Source of the DNA: Actinomadura cremea
GTDB taxonomy: Bacteria; Actinomycetota; Actinomycetes; Streptosporangiales; Streptosporangiaceae
Length of the DNA stretch: 64,000 nt
Assembly: GCF_014648495.1 (NCBI RefSeq)
Contig: NZ_BMRF01000001.1
Location: 372,001 to 436,000 of the forward strand
Direction of reading: 5' to 3'
The translations under genes were made by a program, and so were the position numbers. This document shows positions 8,541 to 17,116 of this stretch, piece by piece. Position 1 is the first letter of the stretch. The number at the start of each line of letters is the position of its first letter. The notes below the pieces were generated by a model that was given only the letters and a program-made list of their open reading frames with translations, had not been told where the DNA came from and did not search any database.

Positions 8541-9569
8541 ATGGAGCCCCCGCGGCCCGTGCCCCGATCGCACCGCGCCCGCATTCCCGGCCGTACCGCC
8601 GCGCTCGTCCTCGGCCGCACGGCCACGGTGGCGGTCGCGCTCACCGTCGTCTCGGTCGCCCCGCACGTCGCCGTCCCGCAGCGGGGCGCGGTGGCGCTGG
8701 CCGACCCGTCGCCGAGCACCGGGGACCTCACCTCCGAGGCGCTCCGGCTGGCCGACGAGTTCGAGAAGCTCACCGAGAAGTACAACGGCCTCCGGGTGAA
8801 GCTGGAGGAGTCGGAGAAGGCCGCCAAGGTCTCCAGGGCGGACGCCGAGGAGCAGCGCGAGGCGTTCGACGCGCTGCGCAAGAAGATCGGCCGCCTCGCC
8901 GCGACCCGCTACATGCACGACGGCGGCGACCCGGCCGTCACGTTCGTCGCGTCCCAGGACCCGCAGGCCGTCCTCGACCGGGCCGCCACCCTCGGCTACT
9001 TCGCCAAGCAGGAGAGCACGAAGGTCATCCAGTACATGCGGGCGATGCAGTCCGCAGAGCGCGCACGCAAAGCGGCCGAGCAGCGTGCAGAACAGTCGGC
9101 CTCGCTGAAGAAGCAGGTCGAGGCGCAACGTGAAAAGGTCACTCGGCAGTACGAGAAGATCCGCGGCCAGGTGATCAAGCAGGCTCCGGAGAAACTCGCC
9201 GAACTACCGGTGGTCGGCACCGGCAAGGCGGCGCGCGCGCTGAAGTACGCGATGAGCAAGCTCGGACGTCCGTACGTGTGGGGCGCGGCGGGCCCGAGCA
9301 CGTTCGACTGTTCGGGGCTGACGATGTGGGCCTACGGCCAGGTCGGCGTCGCTCTGCCGCACTACACCGGCAGCCAGTTCAACTCGGGCGTACACGTCTC
9401 CGAGAGCGAACTCCAGCCCGGCGACCTCGTGTTCTTCCACTCCGACCTGCACCACATGGGCATGTACGTCGGCGGCGGCAAGATGATCCACGCGCCGCAC
9501 ACCGGCGACGTCGTCCGGATCGCGGACATGGCGGGACGGCCGTTCGCGGGCGGGGTGCGCGTCGCGTGA
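8541..9569 (+). CDS. Secreted NlpC/P60 peptidoglycan endopeptidase
   Basis: A 342-residue exported cell-wall hydrolase (DL-endopeptidase type, RipA/RipB-like). Residues 1-55 form a long Arg-rich actinobacterial signal peptide with a hydrophobic core (LTVVSVAPHVAV); residues 60-215 are a coiled coil of heptad Glu/Lys/Ala segments; the C-terminal NlpC/P60 domain has the catalytic Cys257 in FDCSGL, His305 in HHMGMYVGGG and a third polar residue at His317. The coiled coil probably restrains or positions the enzyme. Start ATG 8541 follows a strong GAGGAGAGGAG. It has its own promoter and long leader, so it is probably transcribed alone. Confidence 0.92.
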   Translation: MEPPRPVPRSHRARIPGRTAALVLGRTATVAVALTVVSVAPHVAVPQRGAVALADPSPSTGDLTSEALRLADEFEKLTEKYNGLRVKLEESEKAAKVSRADAEEQREAFDALRKKIGRLAATRYMHDGGDPAVTFVASQDPQAVLDRAATLGYFAKQESTKVIQYMRAMQSAERARKAAEQRAEQSASLKKQVEAQREKVTRQYEKIRGQVIKQAPEKLAELPVVGTGKAARALKYAMSKLGRPYVWGAAGPSTFDCSGLTMWAYGQVGVALPHYTGSQFNSGVHVSESELQPGDLVFFHSDLHHMGMYVGGGKMIHAPHTGDVVRIADMAGRPFAGGVRVA

Positions 9570-9621
9570 ACGGCCTGGACGACCGGGGGCGCGCTCGTCG
9601 CGAGCGACGGGAACAACGTCC

Positions 9622-9672
9622 GCGGCGGCGCCTTCCGCAGGGACCTACCTGTCGGGAAGCCGGCGCCGCCGC
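9622..9672. terminator. Hairpin after the NlpC/P60 gene
   Basis: Perfect 11-bp arms GCGGCGGCGCC / GGCGCCGCCGC enclose a 29-nt loop that adds a TTCC/GGAA pairing. It starts 53 nt past the stop of the hydrolase gene and could act in both directions. Confidence 0.5.
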
Positions 9673-9766
9673 CGCGGGGTCGGACGGAGTTCGCGTCTGG
9701 TGAGTGTGCCGCCTGGTCCTGCCGGTGACGCCCGCCTTCCCCGGACGGGCGCCGTCGTGCGCACCG

Positions 9767-9997
9767 CTAGATGAGCTGCCTCCGGGCCGCCCACACCACG
9801 GCCTCGATAGGGGTGCCGACCTCCAGCCGGTCGCAGATGGTCCGCAACCGGCGCCGCAGGGTGCGCGCGCTCAGTTCCAGCTTGCGCGCCGCCACATCGG
9901 CGGTGACACCGCTCGCGATCTGGGCGAGCAGCCGGATCTCCTCCTCGTTCAGCCCGAACTCGTCGGTGCCACGACGTGCGAGTGTGGCCTGTTCCAC
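9767..9997 (-). CDS. Small stand-alone HTH (LuxR/sigma-region-4-like) regulator
   Basis: A 76-residue protein consisting almost only of a helix-turn-helix: FGLNEEEIRLLAQIASGVTADVAARKLELSARTL-type helices followed by RRLRTICDRLEVGTPIEAVVWAARR, the LuxR C-terminal layout. There is no receiver or sensor domain. Start GTG 9997 is chosen because GAGGGAGGA lies just upstream; a GTG at 10057 would add 20 residues without a good ribosome binding site. Such orphan HTH proteins are common in actinomycetes. It is divergent from the LacI-family gene; targets unknown. Confidence 0.7.
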   Translation of the reverse strand: MEQATLARRGTDEFGLNEEEIRLLAQIASGVTADVAARKLELSARTLRRRLRTICDRLEVGTPIEAVVWAARRQLI

Positions 9998-10469
9998 TCC
10001 GTCCTCCCTCGTCCGTGGTGATGACCGCGGGGATGCAGCCGTCCGCTGCACGGGCACGGGTCGGCCTCGTGTACGCGCGTTGGGTTGCCGGGTCCGGAGC
10101 CCTCCGGACTAGATCATCAGGTTCCCTTGCTGTCTCACGAGCTTGGCCGGAGGTGGCCGATAGGCCGATTGCGGGGATGCGCGGGGGAACTCCGGGTGAC
10201 GATTCAGTCGTTGGCCATCCGGACGACACGGGCTTTGGTCGCCAGCCATCCGCGCCCGTCCCTTCCTCGGAGCCTTCGTGATCCCGCCGTGGGCGAAGAT
10301 CATGAATCGTTTCAAGCTACGCTTCGGCTCGGAACGCTAGGCGGCCGGATCCGGCCCGTCAAGCTCTGGTCAAATGCCCTGCGTGCTCGTATGGTCGCCA
10401 TGTGTGACCGGCCGTTCGGGTCCGTGTGATAGAGAATGCCGCCACCTGCGAGAACAGCCTCGGGGGCGG
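9998..10469. other. Divergent control region between small HTH gene and LacI-family gene
   Basis: About 470 bp without a credible gene. It contains the candidate LacI-type operator at 10303-10314; no strong consensus promoter stands out. Confidence 0.4.
10303..10314. promoter_or_regulatory. Candidate LacI-family operator
   Basis: TGAATCGTTTCA has the central CG and near-symmetric TGAAT/TTTCA arms (one mismatch) characteristic of LacI-family operators. It lies about 155 bp upstream of the LacI-family start, fitting autoregulation. Confidence 0.35.
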
Positions 10470-11579
10470 ATGAGGAGCGAGTTGCCACAGACCAGTATTC
10501 GTGAGGTGGCGAAGCGAGCCGGGGTCTCAGTTGGGACCGTTTCGAATGTCCTAAACCGGCCAGACCTCGTGGCCGAAGCCACCCGTGACCGTGTGCGAGC
10601 GGCGATCGACGAACTCGGGTTCGTCCGCAACGAGTCGGCCCGCCGGCTCCGCCAGGGCCCGCAGCGGACCCGGTCGGGCGGCGCGGCCGACGGCGACGGA
10701 TCCGTCGGCGGCGCCCCCGGCGCGCCCGCCGCCGCCGGCGCGACGTCCGGCCTCGCGCCCCGCGAGGCCCGCCGCGCCTTCGGCGTCATCGTCGAGGACC
10801 TGACGAACCCGTACGCGAGCGACGTCGCGCGCGGGGCCGAACTCGCGCTGAACGAGGCGGGTCACGACGCCCTGTGGATCTCCAGCGACCACTCGTCGGA
10901 CAAGGAGCGGCGCTCCCTGGACCTCCTGGAGGAGCACCGGGTCGCCGGCGCGCTCATCATCCCGGTCGGGCTCGGCCCCCGCCGCATCACCGAACTGCGC
11001 GCCGCCGGGCTCAGCGTCGTGCTGATCGACCGGGACGCGCCCGACGCGTGCTCCGCGCGGGTCGACCACGTCGCGGGCGGCGAGATCGCGGCCGCGCACC
11101 TGCTCGGCGCCGGCTGCACGCGGGTGGCGTTCGTGACCGGACGGCCCGAGCCCGCGCCGTGCGTCCACCGGCGGGACGGCGCGTCCCGCACGCTCGTCGA
11201 GGCCGGGCTCGGCACGCCGCCCGTGCTGACGCAGAAGGCGCTGAGCATCACCGAGGGGCGGGCGGCGGCGCAGCGGATCCTCGCCATGTCGCCGCGCCCG
11301 GACGGCGTGTTCTGCGCCAACGACCTGCTCGCCATCGGGCTGATCAACGAGCTGACGCGGCGCGGCGTGCGGGTGCCCGGCGACATCGCGATCATCGGCT
11401 ACGACGACATCGAGCTCGCCGCCAGCGCCGCCGTGCCGATCACCACGATCAAGCAGCCGCGGCGGGAACTCGGCTGGGAGGCCGCCGAACTGGCCCTCGC
11501 CGAGATCCGCGAGGGCGCGTCGCACCAGCACCGGCAGGTCGTCCTGGCGCCCGAACTCGTCGTCCGCGACTCCGCCTGA
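10470..11579 (+). CDS. LacI family transcriptional regulator
   Basis: A 369-residue regulator. The N-terminal HTH is SIREVAKRAGVSVGTVSNVLNRPDLV (about residues 9-34) with the hinge helix ARRLRQG. A Gly/Ala/Pro-rich linker of about 35 residues then precedes a periplasmic-binding-protein-like ligand domain (FGVIVEDLTNPYASDVARG ... DGVFCANDLLAIGLINELTRRG ... IIGYDDIELA). The linker is longer than usual. ATG 10470 has only a weak upstream G-run; a TTG at 10482 with GAGGAG in front would give a start like MPQTSIREV and is a serious alternative. No sugar-uptake genes adjoin it, so the effector cannot be guessed. Confidence 0.88.
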   Translation: MRSELPQTSIREVAKRAGVSVGTVSNVLNRPDLVAEATRDRVRAAIDELGFVRNESARRLRQGPQRTRSGGAADGDGSVGGAPGAPAAAGATSGLAPREARRAFGVIVEDLTNPYASDVARGAELALNEAGHDALWISSDHSSDKERRSLDLLEEHRVAGALIIPVGLGPRRITELRAAGLSVVLIDRDAPDACSARVDHVAGGEIAAAHLLGAGCTRVAFVTGRPEPAPCVHRRDGASRTLVEAGLGTPPVLTQKALSITEGRAAAQRILAMSPRPDGVFCANDLLAIGLINELTRRGVRVPGDIAIIGYDDIELAASAAVPITTIKQPRRELGWEAAELALAEIREGASHQHRQVVLAPELVVRDSA

Positions 11580-11658
11580 GGACGAAGGTGCAGCGCGGTG
11601 CCGCCCGGACCGGGACGCGCGCCGAACGGGCGTGCCCGTCCCGGCCGGGCGGCGCGGG

Positions 11659-13149
11659 CTACTCCGGCTTGACCAGCGGGAACAGGATCGTCTCCCGGAT
11701 GCCCTTGCCGGTGAAGGCCATGATCATCCGGTCGATTCCGGCGCCCATCCCGCCCGTCGGCGGCATCGCGTACTCGAGGGCCCGCAGGAAGTCCTCGTCC
11801 AGCTGCATGGCCTCGGGGTCGCCGCCCGCGGCCAGCAGCGACTGCTCGGTCAGCCGGCGGCGCTGCTCGATCGGGTCGACCAGCTCCGAGTAGGCGGTGC
11901 CGAGCTCGGTGCCGAACCCGATGAGGTCCCACTTCTCGGTGAGCAGCGGCTCCTCGCGGTGCTCCCGGGTCAGCGGGGACGTCTCCACCGGGAAGTCCAT
12001 GACGAACGTCGGCTGGATCAGCGTGTGCTCGATCAGCTCCTCGAAGATCTCCTGGACGAGCTTGCCCTGCCCCCACTTGGGATCCCAGCTCACGCCGCGC
12101 CCGTCCGCGAGCTTGCGGACGGCCTCGATGGGCGTGTGCGGCGTGATCTCCTCGCCGAACGCCTCCGACACCGACCCGTACAGCGTGATCCGCGGCCACT
12201 CCGCCGCGCCGAGGTCGATCTCCCGCCCGTCGTGGACGACGACCGTGGTGTCCAGCGCGGCGACGACCGCCTTCTGGTACATCCGCTGGGTCAGGTCGGC
12301 CATGTCGTTGTAGTCGAGGTACGTCCCGTACGCCTCGAGCATCGTGAACTCGGGGTTGTGGGTGGAGTCGGCGCCTTCGTTGCGGAAGTTCCGGTTGATC
12401 TCGAAGACCTTCTCGATCCCGCCGACGACGAGCCGCTTCAGGTACAGCTCGATCGCGATCCGCAGGTACAGGTCCATGTTGTACGCGTTGATGTGCGTGC
12501 TGAACGGGCGCGCCGTCGCACCGCCGTGGACGGGCTGCAGCATCGGCGTCTCGACCTCGAGGTAGCCCTCGTCGTGCCAGAAGTCGCGGACGGCGCGCAC
12601 GGTGGCGCTGCGGATCCGCGCCATCCGCCGGGCCTCGTCGTTGACGATCAGGTCGACGTACCGCTGCCGCACCCGGGCCTCGGGGTCGGTGAGGCCGGCG
12701 TGCTTGTCCGGCAGCGGGCGCAGGCACTTGGAGGTGATCGCGAACCGGTCCGCCATGATCGACAGCTCGCCGCGCCGGGAGGTGATGACCTCGCCCTCGA
12801 CGCCGATGTGGTCGCCGAGGTCGACCTCGCGCTTCCAGAAATCGAGCTGCTCCTGCCCGACGTTCGCGAGCGACAGCATCACCTGGATCTCGCCGCCGCC
12901 GTCGCGGATCGTGGCGAAGCACAGCTTGCCGCCGTTGCGGACGAGCATGACCCGTCCGGTGACGCCGACCCGCTCCCCGGTCTCGGTGCCCGGCTCCAGG
13001 TCAGGGTGTTTCTCTCGGACCCCGGTGATGGTCGCCGTGCGCGGGAACGTCACCGGGTAGGGGTCGATCCCGCTCTCGCGCAGCCGGTCGAGCTTCTCCC
13101 GGCGAACGCGCATCTGCTCCGGAAGGTCATCGAGGGTCTCGTCACTCAC
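11659..13149 (-). CDS. lysS: Lysyl-tRNA synthetase, class II
   Basis: A 496-residue cytoplasmic synthetase charging tRNA-Lys. The N-terminal OB fold (about residues 45-150, beginning TGVREKHPDLEPG) precedes the class II core: motif 2 region around VFEINRNFRNEGADSTHNPEFTM and motif 3 in PPTGGMGAGIDRMIMAF near the C-terminus. Length is normal. The start is GTG 13149, whose first four bases overlap the TGA of the upstream LysR gene (GTGA), a coupling not normally seen for lysS. In mycobacteria lysS is also near lsr2/clpC. Confidence 0.96.
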   Translation of the reverse strand: MSDETLDDLPEQMRVRREKLDRLRESGIDPYPVTFPRTATITGVREKHPDLEPGTETGERVGVTGRVMLVRNGGKLCFATIRDGGGEIQVMLSLANVGQEQLDFWKREVDLGDHIGVEGEVITSRRGELSIMADRFAITSKCLRPLPDKHAGLTDPEARVRQRYVDLIVNDEARRMARIRSATVRAVRDFWHDEGYLEVETPMLQPVHGGATARPFSTHINAYNMDLYLRIAIELYLKRLVVGGIEKVFEINRNFRNEGADSTHNPEFTMLEAYGTYLDYNDMADLTQRMYQKAVVAALDTTVVVHDGREIDLGAAEWPRITLYGSVSEAFGEEITPHTPIEAVRKLADGRGVSWDPKWGQGKLVQEIFEELIEHTLIQPTFVMDFPVETSPLTREHREEPLLTEKWDLIGFGTELGTAYSELVDPIEQRRRLTEQSLLAAGGDPEAMQLDEDFLRALEYAMPPTGGMGAGIDRMIMAFTGKGIRETILFPLVKPE

Positions 13150-14129
13150 GCCTCAAGGCTATCGATCCCGCTCAGTGCCCCGCGAACCACTTGGCCGGAC
13201 GCGTGCGGCCCGAGCCGCGCGGACCGTCCCAGCAGCGCCGGGCCCGCGTCCCGGGCCAGGCCGGTGGCCAGGGACCGGAACGCCCGCACCGGACCGCTCC
13301 GGTCGCCGCGGCGCGTCGCGAGGACGCTGCTGTCCCACGGCGCGTCCATGATCGGGACGTACCGGACACCGGGCCACGGGTAGAAGCGGGCGAACGACGC
13401 GAGCGCCGAACCGACGCCCCGTCCGGCGGCGACGCTGAGCAGCACGTCCTGCGGGTTGCGGGCGAGGTCGGGGCCGCGCCGCCCGCGCTCGCCGTTCACC
13501 GCCCGGGTGAAGTACAGGTAGTCGGCGAAGACCGCGGGCGTGACGTCGGGCACCTCGACGATCGGCAGGTCGAGGACGTCCGCGAGCCGCAGCGTCGCGG
13601 CGTCCCCGAACGGGCCGTCGACCGGGACGCACACGATGCGCGACTCGGTCGTCAGGACGTCGACCGCGATGCGCTCGTCGTCGGGCGCGGGCCGGACGAA
13701 CGCGACGTCCACGCGGTTCTCGACGAGCGCGGTGACGTGCTCGGTGAAGTCGAGCGGCACGATGGTGAGGCGGACGGCGGGACGGGCGCGCCGGAACGCA
13801 CGCACGATCGCGGGCGTGAGCTCGGCGGATCCGTGCCCCATGACCCCGACGCGCAGCACCGGTTCGGCGGCGTCCGGCCGCTCGGCGGCGACCGCCGCGA
13901 CGGCGGCGTTCGCGGCGGCGAGCGCCGCGCGGGCGTGCGGCACGAACCGTTCCCCGGCCTCGGTGAGCCGCAGCGGGGAACGCTCCAGCAGCCGGACCCC
14001 GAGGTCGCGTTCGAGCCGCTGGACGTGCGCGGTCACGGCGGGCGGCGACAGGAACAGGCGCGCCGCCGCGCGCGCGAACCGCCCCTCCTCGACCACCGCG
14101 AGGAACGACGCCAGTTCACGCAGTTCCAT
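13146..14129 (-). CDS. LysR family transcriptional regulator
   Basis: A 327-residue LysR regulator: winged HTH in MELRELASFLAVVEEGRFARAAARLFLSPPAVTAHVQRLERDLGVRLLER (residues 1-50), then a two-lobed effector domain (VLRVGVMGHGSAELTPAIVRAFRRARP onward). ATG 14129 is preferred over one three codons upstream because it gives the standard start. It is divergent from the MFS exporter gene at 14284 with 154 bp between them, the classic LysR-target arrangement, so control of that transporter is the natural inference. Its stop overlaps the lysS start by 4 nt. Confidence 0.9.
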   Translation of the reverse strand: MELRELASFLAVVEEGRFARAAARLFLSPPAVTAHVQRLERDLGVRLLERSPLRLTEAGERFVPHARAALAAANAAVAAVAAERPDAAEPVLRVGVMGHGSAELTPAIVRAFRRARPAVRLTIVPLDFTEHVTALVENRVDVAFVRPAPDDERIAVDVLTTESRIVCVPVDGPFGDAATLRLADVLDLPIVEVPDVTPAVFADYLYFTRAVNGERGRRGPDLARNPQDVLLSVAAGRGVGSALASFARFYPWPGVRYVPIMDAPWDSSVLATRRGDRSGPVRAFRSLATGLARDAGPALLGRSARLGPHASGQVVRGALSGIDSLEA

Positions 14130-14283
14130 ACCGGTCACGTTAATCGCCCGGCTCGCGAACAGGGATACCGCGCGACGCGCATCACACCGGCGGGCGGCGG
14201 GCAGCCGGGGGCACGCTCCTGGGGCGGTTCACGAAACGCGAAGGGGGGAGGTGGCGCGGCCGTCCGGCCCATAGACAGAGATC

Positions 14284-15468
14284 ATGGACAAGTCGGGCTC
14301 GTCCCCCGGGCGCTGGCTCCCGGTGGCGCTGATCATGTTCGGGGTCGGCTGGGGCGCCAACCAGTTCGCCTCGCTCCTCGGCCTCTACACCGAGCGGCTG
14401 CACCTCGGCGACGGTGCCGCGCAGGCCATGTTCGGCGTGTACGCGCTCGGCCTCGTGCCCGGTCTCGCGCTCGGCGGCCCGGCGTCCGACCGGTTCGGGC
14501 GCCGCCGCGTCGCGCTGCCCGCCGCGGGCGCGTCCGCCCCGGTCACGCTCGTCCTGATGGCCGGTTCGGCGGTCCCGGAACTGCTGTACGCGGGACGGCT
14601 GCTCGCGGGGGTGGTGACGGGCGCGGTCCTCGCCGCGGGCACCGCGTGGGTCAAGGAGCTGGCGCCGGGTCCGGGCGTGCGGGCCACCGCGCTCGCGGTC
14701 TCGGCGGGGTTCGGCGCCGGTCCGCTGGCGGCGGCGCTGGTCGCGCAGTGGGCACCGCTTCCGCTGGTCACGGCGTACCTCCCGCACCTGGTGATCATGG
14801 CGGTGACGCTGCCGGCGGCCCTGCGCGTCCCGGACGTCCGGATCGTCCCGCCCCCCGCACCGGACGGGCGCGGCGCCGTGCGTCGCCCGCGGGGCCTCCG
14901 GCTCGACGGGCTCCGGCGGCCCGCGTTCCGCAGGGCCATCGCACCGGTCGCGATCTGGACGTTCACCGCGCCCACCAGCGCGTTCGCGCTGCTGCCGGCG
15001 CTCGTCCCGGTGCGGCACGCGCCGATCGTCCACTCGGGGCTGATCACCGCGCTGACGCTCGGCTCGGGGATGGCGGCGCAGCCGGTCGCGCGGCGGCTGG
15101 AGGCGCGGCATCCGCGGCTCGTCGCCCGCGCCGGGCTGGGCGCGGTGAGCGTCGGGCTGCTGGCCGCCGCGCTGACGGTCGTGCTGGGCGAGCCCGCGCT
15201 GAACGCGGTCGCGGCCGTCCCGCTCGGCCTCGGCTACGGGTTCGTGCTGACCTACAGCCTCGCCGAGACGGCCCGCATCGCCGCGCCGGACGAGCTGGCG
15301 GGCCTCACGGCCGTCGCGTACGCGGTGATCTACGCGGGGATGTTCACCCCGCTGCTACTGACCGTGCTGGCCGCGGCCGTCCCGATGGCGCTCCTGCTGA
15401 CCGTCCTGTCCGGCCTCGCGGCGCTGTGCCTGCTGCGCGTGTCCCGTCAGGCGGTGTTGCGCTCGTAG
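14284..15468 (+). CDS. MFS transporter
   Basis: A 394-residue, 12-segment major facilitator. The first helix is WLPVALIMFGVGWGANQFASLLGLY; the conserved loop 2-3 motif is GPASDRFGRRRVALP; helices recur regularly to the C-terminus ALCLLRVS. Composition and layout resemble small-molecule or drug efflux proteins of actinomycetes. It is divergent from the LysR gene, and its last 22 bases overlap the 3' end of coaX convergently. Substrate unknown. Confidence 0.88.
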   Translation: MDKSGSSPGRWLPVALIMFGVGWGANQFASLLGLYTERLHLGDGAAQAMFGVYALGLVPGLALGGPASDRFGRRRVALPAAGASAPVTLVLMAGSAVPELLYAGRLLAGVVTGAVLAAGTAWVKELAPGPGVRATALAVSAGFGAGPLAAALVAQWAPLPLVTAYLPHLVIMAVTLPAALRVPDVRIVPPPAPDGRGAVRRPRGLRLDGLRRPAFRRAIAPVAIWTFTAPTSAFALLPALVPVRHAPIVHSGLITALTLGSGMAAQPVARRLEARHPRLVARAGLGAVSVGLLAAALTVVLGEPALNAVAAVPLGLGYGFVLTYSLAETARIAAPDELAGLTAVAYAVIYAGMFTPLLLTVLAAAVPMALLLTVLSGLAALCLLRVSRQAVLRS

Positions 15469-16229
15469 ATCAGGCGGAGGCCGATGAGGGTGAGCCACGG
15501 CTCGAACGCGTCGATGCTGCGGGACTCCTCCAGGACGAGCGGGGCGAGCCCGCCCGTCGCGATGACCGTGACCTCCTCGGGGTCGGCGGCGAGCTCGTCG
15601 GCCATCCGCTCGACGATCCCGTCCACCTGGCCCGCGAACCCGAAGATGATCCCGGACTGCAGCGCCTCGACGGTGTTCTTGGCGATCACGTTGCGCGGCC
15701 GCACCAGCTCGATCTTGTGGAGCTGCGCGCCGCGCGACGACAGCGCGTCTATCGAGATCTCGATGCCGGGGGCGATCGCGCCGCCCACGTACTCGCCCTT
15801 GGCGGAGACGGCGTCGAACGTGGTCGCGGTGCCGAAGTCGACGACGATCGCGGGGCCGCCGTGGGTGTGCACGGCGGCGAGCGCGTTCACGACCCGGTCG
15901 GCACCGACCTCCTTGGGGTTGTCCATCCGGACCGGCACGCCGGTCTTGACCCCCGGCTCGACGATCACCGCCTGGACGTCCCCGTAGTAACGGCGGCACA
16001 TCTCCCGCATCTCGTGCAGGACGGACGGAACGGTCGAACACAGGGCGATGCCGCTGATGTCGGTCTCGGCGAGCAGCGGGCTCTGCTGCACCAGGCCCTG
16101 CAGCACCACCGCGATCTCGTCGGCGGTGCGCCGCGGATCGGTGTTGATCCGCCAGTGCTCGATCACCTCCTCGCCCTCGAAGAGGCCGAGCACGGTCTGG
16201 GTGTTACCGACGTCGATGGTGAGCAGCAT
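15447..16229 (-). CDS. coaX: Type III pantothenate kinase
   Basis: A 260-residue CoaX enzyme that phosphorylates pantothenate, the first step to coenzyme A. N-terminal phosphate loop MLLTIDVGNTQTVLGLF with catalytic Asp6; pantothenate-binding GADRVVNALAAV; FGTATTFDAVS and GGAIAPGIEIS form the ASKHA-fold second half; TGGLAP closes the active site. Length is as usual (about 255-265). It lies next to nadC-nadB and panD-panC, giving a cofactor cluster as in other actinobacteria. Confidence 0.95.
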   Translation of the reverse strand: MLLTIDVGNTQTVLGLFEGEEVIEHWRINTDPRRTADEIAVVLQGLVQQSPLLAETDISGIALCSTVPSVLHEMREMCRRYYGDVQAVIVEPGVKTGVPVRMDNPKEVGADRVVNALAAVHTHGGPAIVVDFGTATTFDAVSAKGEYVGGAIAPGIEISIDALSSRGAQLHKIELVRPRNVIAKNTVEALQSGIIFGFAGQVDGIVERMADELAADPEEVTVIATGGLAPLVLEESRSIDAFEPWLTLIGLRLIYERNTA

Positions 16230-16243
16230 CAGGTCCCCGCTGG

Positions 16244-17116
16244 TCAGGTGAAGTCAAGGCCGATGTCGAACACGCGCGCCGAGTGCGTCAGCGCGCCGAC
16301 GGCAAGGTAGTCGACTCCGGTCACGGCGACGTCTCGGGCCCGCTCCAGGGTAAGGCCACCGCTCGCCTCCAGTTCCGCCCGCCCCGCCACAAGCCGGACG
16401 GCCTCGGACATCTCGGCGTCCGTCATGTTGTCGAGCAGGATCGCGCGCGCGCCCGCCGCAAGTGCCTCCTCCACCTGTGCGAGGGTGTCGCACTCCACCT
16501 GAACGTGCAACGCGGGATACACGTCCCGCACGGCCTGGTAAGCACGGGTGACCGACCCGGCCGCGGCGACGTGGTTGTCCTTGATGAGCGCGGCGTCGTG
16601 CAGGCCCAGCCGGTGGTTGACGCCGCCGCCGCAGCGCACCGCGTACTTCTGCAGGGCGCGCAGGCCGGGCAGGGTCTTGCGGGTGTCGCGGACCCGCGCC
16701 CCGGTGCCCGCGACGGCGTCCGCCCACCGCCGCGTCGCGGTCGCGATGCCGGACAGGTGCGTGAGCAGGTTCAGCGCCGTCCGTTCGGCGCGCAGCATCG
16801 CCCGCGTCGGCCCGCTCGCCGAGATGATCACCTGGCCCGGGACGACCCGGTCGCCGTCGGCGGCCTTCGCCTCGTGCGCCACGCCGAGCAGGTCGAACAC
16901 CGCCGCGGCGACCGGGACGCCCGCGACGACGCCCTCCTCGCGGGCGGTGAAGTCGCCGGTCGCGGCGTCGTCCGGCGCGAAGATCGGCTCGCTGGTGACG
17001 TCGACCTCGCCGTCCTCGGCCAGCGCGGTACGCACGAGGTTCTCCACAGCCTGTGGATCGAGCCCGGCGGCCCGCAGCGCCGCCTCCGTCTCGGGTGTCA
17101 CGGTCTCGGTCGTCAT
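16244..17116 (-). CDS. nadC: Nicotinate-nucleotide pyrophosphorylase (quinolinate phosphoribosyltransferase)
   Basis: A 290-residue enzyme converting quinolinate and PRPP to nicotinate mononucleotide in de novo NAD synthesis. Diagnostic motifs are RDTRKTLPGLRALQKYAVRCGGGVNHR (split here: RDTRKTLPGLR, then KYAVRCGGGVNHR), HDAALIKDNH and ARAILLDNM, which hold the quinolinate- and phosphate-binding Arg, Lys and His residues. ATG 17116 overlaps the nadB stop by 4 nt (ATGA), so a much longer upstream reading was rejected. It lies 14 bp before coaX. Confidence 0.96.
   Translation of the reverse strand: MTTETVTPETEAALRAAGLDPQAVENLVRTALAEDGEVDVTSEPIFAPDDAATGDFTAREEGVVAGVPVAAAVFDLLGVAHEAKAADGDRVVPGQVIISASGPTRAMLRAERTALNLLTHLSGIATATRRWADAVAGTGARVRDTRKTLPGLRALQKYAVRCGGGVNHRLGLHDAALIKDNHVAAAGSVTRAYQAVRDVYPALHVQVECDTLAQVEEALAAGARAILLDNMTDAEMSEAVRLVAGRAELEASGGLTLERARDVAVTGVDYLAVGALTHSARVFDIGLDFT

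Noticed and set aside
13191-16310. 1039-codon open frame opposite LysR and through the MFS gene
   Set aside because: Spans several real genes in shadow frames; composition is Arg/Ala/Gly-rich with no domain.
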